A stretch of DNA of 64,000 nucleotides, taken from contig JABTUW010000002.1 in the NCBI GenBank assembly GCA_015075185.1, positions 434,001 through 498,000 of the forward strand. Direction: 5' to 3'. The notes under the pieces are model-generated. The model was not told the DNA's origin. It searched no databases and worked only from the letters and a program-made list of their open reading frames with translations. Every line of letters starts with the position of its first letter. Position 1 is the stretch's first letter. Shown in pieces: positions 37,125-45,105 of the stretch. Origin of the DNA: Anaerolineales bacterium. Its GTDB lineage: Bacteria > Chloroflexota > Anaerolineae > 4572-78 > J111. A program made the position numbers and the translations under genes.

Positions 37125-38635
37125 AAATAATGGGTAAACGCCTGCAAATGGGTTGGATTGGGGCTGGGTTGGTGGATGGGCAGGCGGGCGTAAACCGTGG
37201 TGCCCTGGCCCGGCCCGGTCTGGAAGCTGAGACGGCCTTGCCAGGCCAGAACCCGCTCGTGCAGCGACAGCAAGCCCAAATGGCCCTGCTGCCCCATCAG
37301 CAATTCAGGCGCAGCCTTTAACCCAACGCCGGTATCCTGGATCGTGACGGTCACGGCGTCGTCACGCCAGCGCAGGTGGATAAAAATTTGCTCGGCCTGG
37401 GCATGTTTGATGGCGTTGTCAAGCGCCTGGCGGGTGATATAATACAAATCTCGTTCTAATTTGGGATCGTCAATGCGTGACCCATCAAAGCCTTGCGCGG
37501 TCAGATCAATCGTACGGGGGGCCGAGGCTGGCAGCGCCAGTTTACTCAGCGAGTCCATATAGGCTTGTAGAGCGGCAATAAGGCCCAGGTCGGCCAGCAC
37601 CGCCGGGTGCAGTCCCTGGGTTATCTCGCGCAAGCGGCCATTCAGGTAGCGCGTTTCCTGGCCCAACAGCTCCAGGCAGGATTGCAGCCGAGCCGGGTCG
37701 CTGGTCAATTGGCGCTGGCTGTTGCTCAGGGTCATGCCCATGGTCGTCAGGCGGCTCAAAATGTCGTCATGGAGTTCCACAGCCAGATTGCGGCGTTCCT
37801 CATCCTGGGCGTCAATCGTTCGGCGGTAGGCCAGTTGCAGTTTGTCCAACGTTTCGGCCAACTCGGCGATGAGACGGGCGTTCTTGACCGCCAGCGCCAG
37901 TTGTGCGGCCATCCAATCCAGCACTTGTAGTGTCTCAGGACCGCTTGATTGACCCTGAATCCCCTGGCCCAGGCCAATCAAACCCACCAGTTCATCCTGT
38001 AAACTCAACGCGGCGACGGTCTCGATGCCCAGCAGCAGTAAGCCCTGGCGCAGGGCGCTCTCCGGCAAAGCCAAAACGGGTTGGGCCCCGAGCAATGGCC
38101 CCTGCGGCAAGTCAAGCGGCAATTCAACCAAATCCTCGACAGCCAGCGTCCCTTCGACATGGGCCAAAGTCAGCAGGCTGTCTTCGGCCTGATAGAACCA
38201 GATTGTGACACTTTGGCGATGCAGGGTCGTAGCCAGAGTTGAGGCGACGAAGGGCAGCAAAGTGTCCAGGTCCGACGTCTGGCGGACAACCCGGCCATAA
38301 TCCTCGACCAACTGGCGGTAGAGAAATCGTTCCGGGTAAAATCGCCGTTCCAGGAACAGTTCCAACCAGGGATGCAGACAGGCAAAGAGACACAGGCTGA
38401 CCAATCCGTAGACGAGCGCGGACCCAGTCAATTGAAAGGAGAAAAGAGGCAGTAGAAAATAAAGCAGAACGGCCAAAAGCGAGGTAATCAGGAGCGTGAT
38501 GATTGAGTAAAGCTGCCGGTCCTGGGGAGTAGGAAAATGGCGGAAAGGCTTCCGCCCGCGTTCAGCCGGGGAAGCCTCCCATCGCGAGGATATTTGGTTC
38601 TTAAGCCGATTTGCCTGGTTCATCGGCAGGATCAT
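37112..38635 (-). CDS. Membrane sensor histidine kinase (HisKA_3/NarX type) with GAF domain
   Basis: 507 residues. Two membrane helices near the N-terminus (LYSIITLLITSLLAVLLYFL and LTGSALVYGLVSLCLFACLH) are followed by a GAF-like domain (about 110-255) and a HisKA_3 dimerisation domain with DEERRNLAVELHDDILSRL (phospho-acceptor His). The HATPase_c domain has YITRQALDNAIKHA, IQDTGVGL and GHLGLLSLHERVLAW. NarX/DesK-type kinases partner with NarL-type regulators, and the regulator at 36241 converges on this gene. No extracytoplasmic sensor domain is visible between the two helices, so the GAF or the membrane part must sense the signal. Confidence 0.93.
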   Translation of the reverse strand: MILPMNQANRLKNQISSRWEASPAERGRKPFRHFPTPQDRQLYSIITLLITSLLAVLLYFLLPLFSFQLTGSALVYGLVSLCLFACLHPWLELFLERRFYPERFLYRQLVEDYGRVVRQTSDLDTLLPFVASTLATTLHRQSVTIWFYQAEDSLLTLAHVEGTLAVEDLVELPLDLPQGPLLGAQPVLALPESALRQGLLLLGIETVAALSLQDELVGLIGLGQGIQGQSSGPETLQVLDWMAAQLALAVKNARLIAELAETLDKLQLAYRRTIDAQDEERRNLAVELHDDILSRLTTMGMTLSNSQRQLTSDPARLQSCLELLGQETRYLNGRLREITQGLHPAVLADLGLIAALQAYMDSLSKLALPASAPRTIDLTAQGFDGSRIDDPKLERDLYYITRQALDNAIKHAQAEQIFIHLRWRDDAVTVTIQDTGVGLKAAPELLMGQQGHLGLLSLHERVLAWQGRLSFQTGPGQGTTVYARLPIHQPSPNPTHLQAFTHYLRSR

Positions 38636-38681
38636 TCTAGCAGGGCGAATGACCTACTTTGATTTTCAAAAGTAGTTACTT

Positions 38682-38835
38682 AGCCTAAGTTCGAAGTTTT
38701 ATTAATCGCACCCTTCGATACGCGCTCCACTTCGTTCCGCACTACTCAGAATGCGATAATGGGCCGAAAATCATCCTGAGTAGGGCGTTAGCCCGTATCG
38801 AAGGGTGATTTTCGAGCTAATTCCAAACTCAGATT
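38682..38835. repeat. 154-bp palindromic intergenic element, copy D (inverted)
   Basis: Same element as copies A-C in reverse orientation (AGCCTAAGTTCGAAGTTTT ... AATTCCAAACTCAGATT). It carries a variant internal loop (CGCTCCACTTCGTTCCGC) also seen in copy E. Confidence 0.8.
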
Positions 38836-38844
38836 ACTTACGAT

Positions 38845-39561
38845 CTAGCGCATCTCTTTGAAGGCGCTGGGCCGGCTGCCGGACCCTCGCCCGGATTTTT
38901 CAGGCGTCTGGGGGCGGGCTTTTTTGTTGAAACTAACCAGCGCCGCCAATCCGCCCAGGACCACCACGCCCAGCCCCAACACCACGGCCCCGATGATCCA
39001 CCACGGAAAGCCGCTGCTCTGGCCCCCTGCGGATGCGGAGCCGCCAACTGTCAGGGGAACCATTTCAACGGGAATGGTCTGCAAATTGACCGAGACCAGG
39101 GTCGCCTGTTCGATGCTGATGGTTGAGGGCACGTCCTGCAATATTTTGAAAGTTATGCGGGCCACCGGCCCGCTGCCATTAACCGGCGGAGCCGGGTTGA
39201 GCAAGGTCAGCGCATAGAGGATGGTTCCCTGGCCTTGATCCGCCTGATTGGCCACCACAAACCCCTGATTGACCGGCAGCAGGGCGCCCGGCTCAATCTG
39301 GACGCCCTCCTGGTCAGCCTTGCCGTCCTGAATTTCCAACACGGCCGGGTCATATTTGAGGTGAAGCTCCACTCCATACAGATCGGTCACGTTTTCGGTC
39401 AACACCTCGACCGTCAAAAGCCCGCTGGCCGACTCGACCGGTTGGAGATACACCCGCGTCCCGTTCTGGGCCAGGGCCAGAGGGGCCAGGGCCAACAGCG
39501 CCAGCAGGATAAGAGACAAGCAGGCAATTTTGAACGAGAAAAATTTATTTGCACTTTTCAT
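38845..39561 (-). CDS. Membrane-anchored cohesin protein
   Basis: 238 residues from an ATG at 39561 with GGAGGA eight bases before; 11 further codons upstream are possible. Signal peptide (KIACLSLILLALLALAPLAL), one cohesin-like domain (LYGVELHLKYDPAVLEIQDG; EGVQIEPGALL; VARITFKIL), a Gly/Ser spacer, a C-terminal membrane helix (WWIIGAVVLGLGVVVLGGLA) and a short basic cytosolic tail. Very similar in plan to the cohesin-TM-TPR protein but without TPRs. It would serve as a surface anchor for dockerin proteins. It follows the 39582 gene by 20 bases, in the same operon. Confidence 0.87.
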   Translation of the reverse strand: MKSANKFFSFKIACLSLILLALLALAPLALAQNGTRVYLQPVESASGLLTVEVLTENVTDLYGVELHLKYDPAVLEIQDGKADQEGVQIEPGALLPVNQGFVVANQADQGQGTILYALTLLNPAPPVNGSGPVARITFKILQDVPSTISIEQATLVSVNLQTIPVEMVPLTVGGSASAGGQSSGFPWWIIGAVVLGLGVVVLGGLAALVSFNKKARPQTPEKSGRGSGSRPSAFKEMR

Positions 39562-39581
39562 CAGTTGTTTCCTCCATTTTT

Positions 39582-40778
39582 TTACGGTTGGCAAAGCCAG
39601 GGATGAGCGGCGGCCGACTGCCCAAAATTGACGGCCAGCGGAATTAAATCCAGCACGTTGACTGTCCCATCCACATTCAGATCAGCCACTGCCCCGGGAC
39701 CGGCGCTGCCAATAGCCAGGCCCAGCGCCGCAGCATCGGCTACGTCAATGACGCTGTCGTCGTTGAGATCGCCAGCCAGCAGGGTAAGACCGGCCAGGGT
39801 GGTCAGCTCACTCTGATGAGTTACGTTACAGGTTGCTCTCAGAAAACCAGGGCTGCTGGCGGTCAAGGTATAAGCACCAAAGTCAAGATCAGCAAAGGTG
39901 AAATCGCCGCCAGGTGCAGCAGCGACGGCCAGGCCTGACTCGTTGATCAAGATGTTGATATGAGCCTGGCTGCCGAAAGCGCGGCCTTCAACTTGCACCT
40001 GGCCAAGCAGAGTGCCACGCTGAGGAGTCGGTTCGACCACCGTCACGGCCAGAGGGGTCACTGCCTCCAGCGGCAGCACTGTTCCATCTTTTTGCCCCAG
40101 GGTGGGCGCGACCAGATCAAAACGGGCCGAGTCAACACCGGTGGGCGCGACAGCCTGGAACCGCCAGGTCAGCAGGGTCAGCGAACCGGGCAGGTCGGGC
40201 ACATCTCCCTGGCGGCTGGCGGCCACGGTAAACTGTTCACCGCTTATTTCATTTTGGGCGATAAGGGGAAATTCGGGGCTGAGGGTAGGCGCTGGGTCAA
40301 CCGGCGTGACGGCGGCGCTGTTCCAGGTTAGCCCAAATTGGTAGCCAAAAACACCGGCAGGCGAGGGGTTATCGAAGATCACCTGGATTTCAAAGGTGTC
40401 GCCAACGTTAACGGTTGACGGTCCGGCGATAGCCAGCGTCAGGCCGAAGGGTGTCTCTGCCTGGGCCATTGTTTGGGCCTGAGTGGCTGGCGCAGGCCGG
40501 AGCCAGCTCCCCAAAATGAGCGTCAAAAAGAGCAAGATAAAAAAGACACGATAAATTTTTCTTGGTTGGGATAAGGTGGGTTTGACGGCAACAACAGCCA
40601 GAGGAAGCCAACCCGGGGTAAGGTCAGGAACAACCAGGCGAGCAAAAAATCCCGGCTCTCCCTTCATGTGGATACGCTCAAGCAGCCCGGCAACTGTTGC
40701 AGTTGGGGAGAGATGATGACAGGAGCGCCGTCGAAACCGGCTCAGGAGAGTCCAAAAAAGGCTCATAAGCGTAACCAT
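39582..40778 (-). CDS. Secreted cohesin-like/dockerin protein
   Basis: 398 residues as drawn; the start is uncertain (alternatives at 40763 or 40667) because no ribosome site stands out. The hydrophobic export segment is internal (YRVFFILLFLTLILGSWLRP). A cohesin-like domain follows (TLAIAGPSTVNVGDTFEIQV; FGYQFGLTWNSAAVTP; LTWRFQAVAPTG), then a carboxypeptidase-regulatory-like module (INILINESGLAVAAAPGGDF) and a dockerin (AGDLNDDSVIDVADAAALGL; ADLNVDGTVNVLDLIPLAVN), ending AHPWLCQP. The C-terminal cysteine is unusual among the dockerins here. It is co-transcribed with the membrane-anchored cohesin 20 bases downstream, an obvious candidate partner. Confidence 0.82.
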   Translation of the reverse strand: MVTLMSLFWTLLSRFRRRSCHHLSPTATVAGLLERIHMKGEPGFFARLVVPDLTPGWLPLAVVAVKPTLSQPRKIYRVFFILLFLTLILGSWLRPAPATQAQTMAQAETPFGLTLAIAGPSTVNVGDTFEIQVIFDNPSPAGVFGYQFGLTWNSAAVTPVDPAPTLSPEFPLIAQNEISGEQFTVAASRQGDVPDLPGSLTLLTWRFQAVAPTGVDSARFDLVAPTLGQKDGTVLPLEAVTPLAVTVVEPTPQRGTLLGQVQVEGRAFGSQAHINILINESGLAVAAAPGGDFTFADLDFGAYTLTASSPGFLRATCNVTHQSELTTLAGLTLLAGDLNDDSVIDVADAAALGLAIGSAGPGAVADLNVDGTVNVLDLIPLAVNFGQSAAAHPWLCQP

Positions 40779-40946
40779 AACCCACTGGGTTGGTAAAGAA
40801 CGGGGCGGGTGCGGGTCTCATCCCGCCGCACTCATCAATTTCTCAACAAGTCAAGCATAACATAGACGGTGAACCGGAACAATAGAGAATGGGTACCAAG
40901 GAGGGTAGACGGTAGACAGGGGTCAGTAATCAGGGGTAGCCAATGC
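40779..40946. other. Gene-free region upstream of the 39582 gene
   Basis: No reading frame with any recognisable product. A short GC-rich inverted repeat (GGCGGG/CCCGCC at 40804-40827) and an AGACGGTAGACAGGGGTC tract are the only structures seen before repeat copy E. Confidence 0.35.
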
Positions 40947-41098
40947 CATTAAGTTAAGGAGCATCCCGAGTAGGTTGAGCGAAGCGAGACCGTATCGAGG
41001 GATGCGACAGAGCGGTGTAGACCTCGTCAAGCCGCCCCCTTCGATACGCGCTCCACTCCGTTTTGCGCTACTCAGGGTGCTTTCCGCTAAACTTAATG
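40947..41098. repeat. Diverged palindromic element, copy E
   Basis: Bounded by CATTAAGTT / AACTTAATG. The inner sequence shares CCGAGTAGGTTGAGCGAAGCGA, TTCGATACGCGCTCCACT and CTACTCAGGGTG with the other copies, but the AACCTCAGTTCGGA ends are missing. Possibly a recombinant or older relative. Confidence 0.65.
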
Positions 41099-41116
41099 AC
41101 GTTGAGGGAGCAGCGG

Positions 41117-43600
41117 TCAAGGACCGGCGGTTATCGTAATGAGCGGTTTGACAATTAACTGTCCCTGGGGGTCTGGGGGACCCTCTGCCACGGACAAGGG
41201 CAGCCGTTCGCCGGTCGGTTGATAATACAGGCCGATAGCCAGGCGATACTGGCCGGGTGACAGGGAGGCAGGAGTGGGCAGGGTGTGGCGGTCGAGGATG
41301 CGCTCGCCGGGCGACCAGATGGTGGTGGGGTAGGTGTTGTTGACCGGCTGGGTGTCATTGCCGGCAACGACATTATTGCCGGCGTCAAGCAGGTGGACGA
41401 AGACGGTGTAATCCAGCGGCGGGGTGTCGAGCGCCTGCCAGAGCAGGCTGAGCTGCACCGGCTCTCCGGCAGGGAGGGTGGGTGTATCGAGCCTGAAAGC
41501 GGAGAGCTGGATAAGATTTCCAAACGTCGCTTCTTCTTCCGCCGGCAGGGGGAAAGGAGGGGGCGCCGGCAGCGGAACCTTCAACGGGCCGATAAAGAAC
41601 GTATCCGGCGAGTCGCTGCTGCCCTCGGTTAAAGGAAGGCGCCGGCCGGCCGCCGGGTCGAAGAGGGCGACGGCCAGCCAGTAGCGGCCCGGCGTAGGGG
41701 AGTTGGTTTCCAGCGTGACAGGTTGTTGAGCGGCAACCGTGTCAAGGCCGGGCCGCCAGAAAGTCGTTGGATAGACCCAATCGTTAGGTCGGGCCGTGCC
41801 GTCGCCCACGACACGGCGGCTGTCGTCAACCAGGTGCAGAATGACTTCGTAGTCATCCCGCATGGGCCGTGCGGCCTGCCAGTAGAGCGTGACCGGCAGC
41901 GCGGCGGAGGTTGGGTCAATCGCCGTGGGGTGAGCCGCCCCGACCAGCCGGGCTGAGCCAAAGGCAGCCGTTAGCGGGTGGGTAGGCTGCTGGACAAAAC
42001 GGGCGGGGTCGGTGGGGAGTGCGGCCAGCCTGGCCACTGTTTCACCGCGCGGGGTCTGAATAGCCTGGGTCGAGCCGCCGGCCAGGGCGGTTTGAATGAA
42101 CTGCCGTCCCTCGGCGGTCAGCGGGGGGAGGATAGCGGCGGTGTCACCTTGCAACCGGACCCAGACCGAATCATGCTCATTTTTTTCGGGAGAGATGACG
42201 AGAGCGGAGGGGGCAGGGGAAGCCGCAAGAACGGCCTCACGCCGGAATCTGCCGCTCAGGTAGAAGAGAAGCGGAGGGTCATTAAAGCGGGCCAGAGGCA
42301 AATAAATGGGCCGGGTGTCATTGGCGTGCGCCAGTACTGCATCGCGGATGGCAACTGCACCGTAATCATAAATACCCTGGGTCACCGGCAGCTTAGTCCA
42401 CTCCGTAAAGTAGGCCGAGAACGTGCCGGGGAGGGTGGCGAGGATGAGGAGGAAGGGGAGGGCGTGAAGCGTAAAGCGTAAAGCGTAAAGCGTAAAGTGT
42501 CCCAAGGCGAGGCTGCGCTCTAAAACGTAAAACGTGAAACGTGACATCCACAGGAGGCCGAGGGCGACGAGGATGGCGGTCGCGGGCAGGGCGACGATCA
42601 TGCGCAGGGGATGAGGCGCTTCGATGGCGATGATCGAGGGGGAGATGCCGACGAGCCACCACAACGCGACCAGCCGGGAGAAGAGGTCGCGCCAGTTTTT
42701 GAGGGCAATGATCAGGCCGAGCAGCAGGAAGGGCGCCAGGAGGGGCGAGAGGCCGGGGTAGCGAGGCAGGCCGAAAATGGCATTGGGGCTGCCGGCGCAG
42801 TAGAAAAAGCCTAACACCCGCAGCAGGTTGCGGCCCAGCTCGGCCAGGATGGCGCCGGGCGTGTCGAGATGGGTCCAGACCATGACCGAGGCGGCGCGGG
42901 CGCTGAATTGGGCCGGATGAACGGCGAAGTACCAGAGCATGGGTGCGGCGACGACGAGGGCGGGGAGGAGGAGGAACGTGAGGCGTCCCAAGGGGAGGCT
43001 GCGTACTGAGGCGTAGAACGTAAAACGTGAAACGTAAGGCTTGGTACGTAAGTGGGGCGTCTTGCTTAGGAAAAGTTCGGGCAGCCAGGCCAGGATTAAG
43101 ATGAGGGGCAGCAGGCGGGCGGCGGAATAGGTGTGGAAGCCGAGTCCCAAAAACAGGCCGGAGAAAACGAACCAGCGTTTTTGGTTAGTCGTCCAGCCTT
43201 TGAGAAAAAACCAGAAGACCAGCACCGCCAGCAGCGGCACCGCCAGCGGGCGCTGGTCGCCGCGGCTGATGCCGATGTGCCAGGAGGAAACGGCCAGGGT
43301 CAGGCCGGCGAGAGTGGCAAGCCAAATTGTGAATTGTCCCAAAGGGATACCCTTGCGGTATGAATTGTGAATTGTGAATTGTGAACTTCGGTCTGAGTTA
43401 TTGCTTTTCGTAAATCGTAAATCGTAAAGGAAGCCAAAGAGGCAAACCACATTCAGCAAACTGATGATCGCCAGTTGGAGGCGGAAGGCAAAGGGAGTCG
43501 CTCCAAACAGCCAGATGAAGGGGATGAGCAGGTAAATCAAGAGGGCTTCGCGGCCGCCATTGGTGGGGAAGAAGAGGACGGGGTCGCCGCGCTGCATCAA
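41117..43600 (-). CDS. GT39-type membrane glycosyltransferase with two C-terminal beta domains
   Basis: 827 residues from a TTG at 43600. About 8-10 membrane helices fill the first 430 residues, starting GREALLIYLLIPFIWLFGA, typical of GT39/ArnT-like dolichyl-phosphate-sugar transferases. The C-terminal 340 residues hold two similar beta-sandwich repeats (LPVTLYWQAARPMRDDYEVI and VQLSLLWQALDTPPLDYTVF, each ending in a TYPTT.W..G segment). The homologous N-terminus is not in this ORF but is encoded upstream in frame to 43759 (first helix, then GLFFDPAINGLDAVR, containing the loop-1 Asp of the family), with no ATG, GTG or TTG to start it. So either an unusual start (ATC at 43759) is used or the gene lost its start. 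Three heptamer-repeat insertions lie in the coding region. Confidence 0.85.
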   Translation of the reverse strand: MMQRGDPVLFFPTNGGREALLIYLLIPFIWLFGATPFAFRLQLAIISLLNVVCLFGFLYDLRFTKSNNSDRSSQFTIHNSYRKGIPLGQFTIWLATLAGLTLAVSSWHIGISRGDQRPLAVPLLAVLVFWFFLKGWTTNQKRWFVFSGLFLGLGFHTYSAARLLPLILILAWLPELFLSKTPHLRTKPYVSRFTFYASVRSLPLGRLTFLLLPALVVAAPMLWYFAVHPAQFSARAASVMVWTHLDTPGAILAELGRNLLRVLGFFYCAGSPNAIFGLPRYPGLSPLLAPFLLLGLIIALKNWRDLFSRLVALWWLVGISPSIIAIEAPHPLRMIVALPATAILVALGLLWMSRFTFYVLERSLALGHFTLYALRFTLHALPFLLILATLPGTFSAYFTEWTKLPVTQGIYDYGAVAIRDAVLAHANDTRPIYLPLARFNDPPLLFYLSGRFRREAVLAASPAPSALVISPEKNEHDSVWVRLQGDTAAILPPLTAEGRQFIQTALAGGSTQAIQTPRGETVARLAALPTDPARFVQQPTHPLTAAFGSARLVGAAHPTAIDPTSAALPVTLYWQAARPMRDDYEVILHLVDDSRRVVGDGTARPNDWVYPTTFWRPGLDTVAAQQPVTLETNSPTPGRYWLAVALFDPAAGRRLPLTEGSSDSPDTFFIGPLKVPLPAPPPFPLPAEEEATFGNLIQLSAFRLDTPTLPAGEPVQLSLLWQALDTPPLDYTVFVHLLDAGNNVVAGNDTQPVNNTYPTTIWSPGERILDRHTLPTPASLSPGQYRLAIGLYYQPTGERLPLSVAEGPPDPQGQLIVKPLITITAGP
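42462..42545. repeat. In-frame heptamer repeat, GCGTAAA type, in the GT39 gene
   Basis: GCGTGAA then four GCGTAAA units, the core TCCCAAGGCGAGGCTGCG, then ACGTAAAACGTGAAACGTGA. It is translated as YALRFTLHAL-type seven-residue periodic peptide flanking ERSLALG. Confidence 0.75.
42975..43050. repeat. In-frame heptamer repeat with the same core, in the GT39 gene
   Basis: ACGTGAGGCG, then core TCCCAAGGGGAGGCTGCG (42986-43003), then TAGAACGTAAAACGTGAAAC. Encodes RSLPLGRLTF next to SRFTFYA. Confidence 0.7.
43324..43429. repeat. In-frame heptamer repeat, ATTGTGA and CGTAAAT types, in the GT39 gene
   Basis: AATTGTGAATTG, a variant core TCCCAAAGGGATACCCTTGC, several ATTGTGA units, and then TCGTAAATCGTAAATCGTAA. 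Encodes SQFTIHNS and KGIPLGQFTI. Confidence 0.7.
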
Positions 43601-43759
43601 GCGGACGGCGTCGAGGCCGTTGATGGCCGGGTCGAAAAAGAGACCGAGGGGGTGGTCGGCCAGGCGGTAGAAGCGAAGGAAGAAGGCGACGAGGGTGACA
43701 GCGACGAAGGCCAGCCAGAGGGTGAGTTTTCGATTTTGGATGATGAATGGTAGTTTGAT

Positions 43760-43959
43760 GGTGTACTGGCCCCTAAATCCCCCAGTGGGGGACTTGTCTT
43801 CTTCCCTTTGGGGAAACTAGAGGGGCAATACCCCGCATTGCCGCGCAATTTCCTCAAGGTCATCGAGGCGGCACAGTTCCCTAGCCGAGCAGTCATTTCG
43901 GGATGGGGGTATGGGTAGCGTTTGGACGGTGACATTGATTTTTCTCGAATCAGGCTGCT
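43760..43959. other. Gap upstream of the GT39 gene
   Basis: Contains CCCCCAGTGGGGG and CCTTTGGGGAAACTAGAGGGG palindromes of a kind common between genes, and an in-frame TAG (complement near 43820) that closes the GT39 frame. No further gene is evident. Confidence 0.4.
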
Positions 43960-44535
43960 TTAGACCCTTAGCGAGCCACGGAACGCCCTGGCGGCATAGT
44001 AAGAGTCCGCACCGTTGTGATACACGAAGACATTGCCGTAGCGACGATCACAAAAGAGGGCGCCGCCGAGTTTTCTAATATCAGCAGGTGTTTTCACCCA
44101 ACTCGACGTTTTCGTATCGAAATCTCCAAGTTGCTGCAATTCCCGATATTGTTCTTCCGTTAAAAGCTCAATGCCTATGGCGGCTGCCATATCAATAGCG
44201 TTATTTTTCGGTTTATGTTCTTTCCTTGACTCCTGAGCCTCACCGTCGTAACAAACACTTCTGCGGCCTTTAGGACTTTCCGCTGAACAATCATAAAAAA
44301 TGTATTCGCCCGTCTTTTTATCATGACCAACAACATCCGGCTCACCGCCGGTTGTTTCCATTTCATTGAGCGACCACAGTTTTTCAGGATTAGCTTCCAG
44401 CTTTGCTTGTACTTTAGCCCATTCAAGACCTTTATGGCGGTTCAAGTTTTTCTCAAAACGGGCTTTCAATGCTCCGAGCAGTTCTTCACGTTGTTCTGGT
44501 GACAACTCCTTTTTATGGCTATTAATGTTGTTCAT
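43960..44535 (-). CDS. DUF4256 family protein
   Basis: 191 residues from an ATG at 44535, five bases after AAGGAG; a GTG at 44541 is too close to that site. Sequence landmarks: LSPEQREELLGALKARFEKN, WAKVQAKLEANPEKLWSLNE, METTGGEPDVVGHD, YIFYDCSAESPKGRRSVCYD, ALFCDRRYGNVFVYHNGADS and YYAARAFRGSL. These match the DUF4256 family as I know it; no function has been assigned to it. No signal peptide or membrane segment. It is the first gene downstream of the GT39 region in the AT-richer block, with no obvious functional link to its neighbours. Confidence 0.85.
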   Translation of the reverse strand: MNNINSHKKELSPEQREELLGALKARFEKNLNRHKGLEWAKVQAKLEANPEKLWSLNEMETTGGEPDVVGHDKKTGEYIFYDCSAESPKGRRSVCYDGEAQESRKEHKPKNNAIDMAAAIGIELLTEEQYRELQQLGDFDTKTSSWVKTPADIRKLGGALFCDRRYGNVFVYHNGADSYYAARAFRGSLRV

Positions 44536-44680
44536 ATTCACTCCTTGGGTTTTTTGACATTAGTTTGATCCGTTAAGGTTCATTAGCGTTCGTTCCGTTC
44601 GTTAAAAATAGAGCCGACTTGAAGTAGACCGCGGCTGGTGTTAAATAATCCAAATCCTGATGTGCTACCTCATAACAAAG

Positions 44681-45037
44681 TTAACCTGTTTTAATCTTTA
44701 TCGAGCCGTCGAAATTGATCAGATGAAAATGCTTGACCAGGGCCTCATATTCCTCATCTGAAATGGCGGTCAGGTCAAAGTGATAGTTTCTCACCTTGCC
44801 TTTGGTCTTTATTTTCAATTCATCCCGGCGAATGAAGACCCTATCCAGCAGGACGATAATGTCATCATCTTCCCATGCCACACTAGCGCCGCGTTCGTTG
44901 GGGCTGAGAAAAGGCTCGTACTTGGCGTTTCGTTGAATGATGAAGCCATCCACTCCAAACGCCGATGCTTCGTCACAGCTCAGGGAGATGATGATGTCGT
45001 CGCCGTGCTCTAAATGGGTGAAAAGGACTCGATCCAT
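44681..45037 (-). CDS. Hypothetical protein, 118 residues
   Basis: Strong GAGGAG six bases before the ATG supports it as real. Acidic, soluble, beta-rich in appearance (HGDDIIISLSCDEASAFGVD, DDDIIVLLDRVFIRRDELKI). I recognise no family. It stands in the AT-rich block between DUF4256 and a small membrane protein. Confidence 0.65.
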   Translation of the reverse strand: MDRVLFTHLEHGDDIIISLSCDEASAFGVDGFIIQRNAKYEPFLSPNERGASVAWEDDDIIVLLDRVFIRRDELKIKTKGKVRNYHFDLTAISDEEYEALVKHFHLINFDGSIKIKTG

Positions 45038-45105
45038 AGCTTACTCCTCATTTGACTATAAGCTTTCGCTTATAAACTCAACCTGCCAGACTGCCAGGGT
45101 ATTCG

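Noticed and set aside
26109..40778. Cellulosome gene cluster
   Set aside because: Cohesins and dockerins are present but there is no glycoside hydrolase or carbohydrate-binding module; only a subtilase and a PGRP fold.
43960..44535. Methyltransferase or nuclease partner in the defence island
   Set aside because: It matches DUF4256, with no nuclease or methylase motif.
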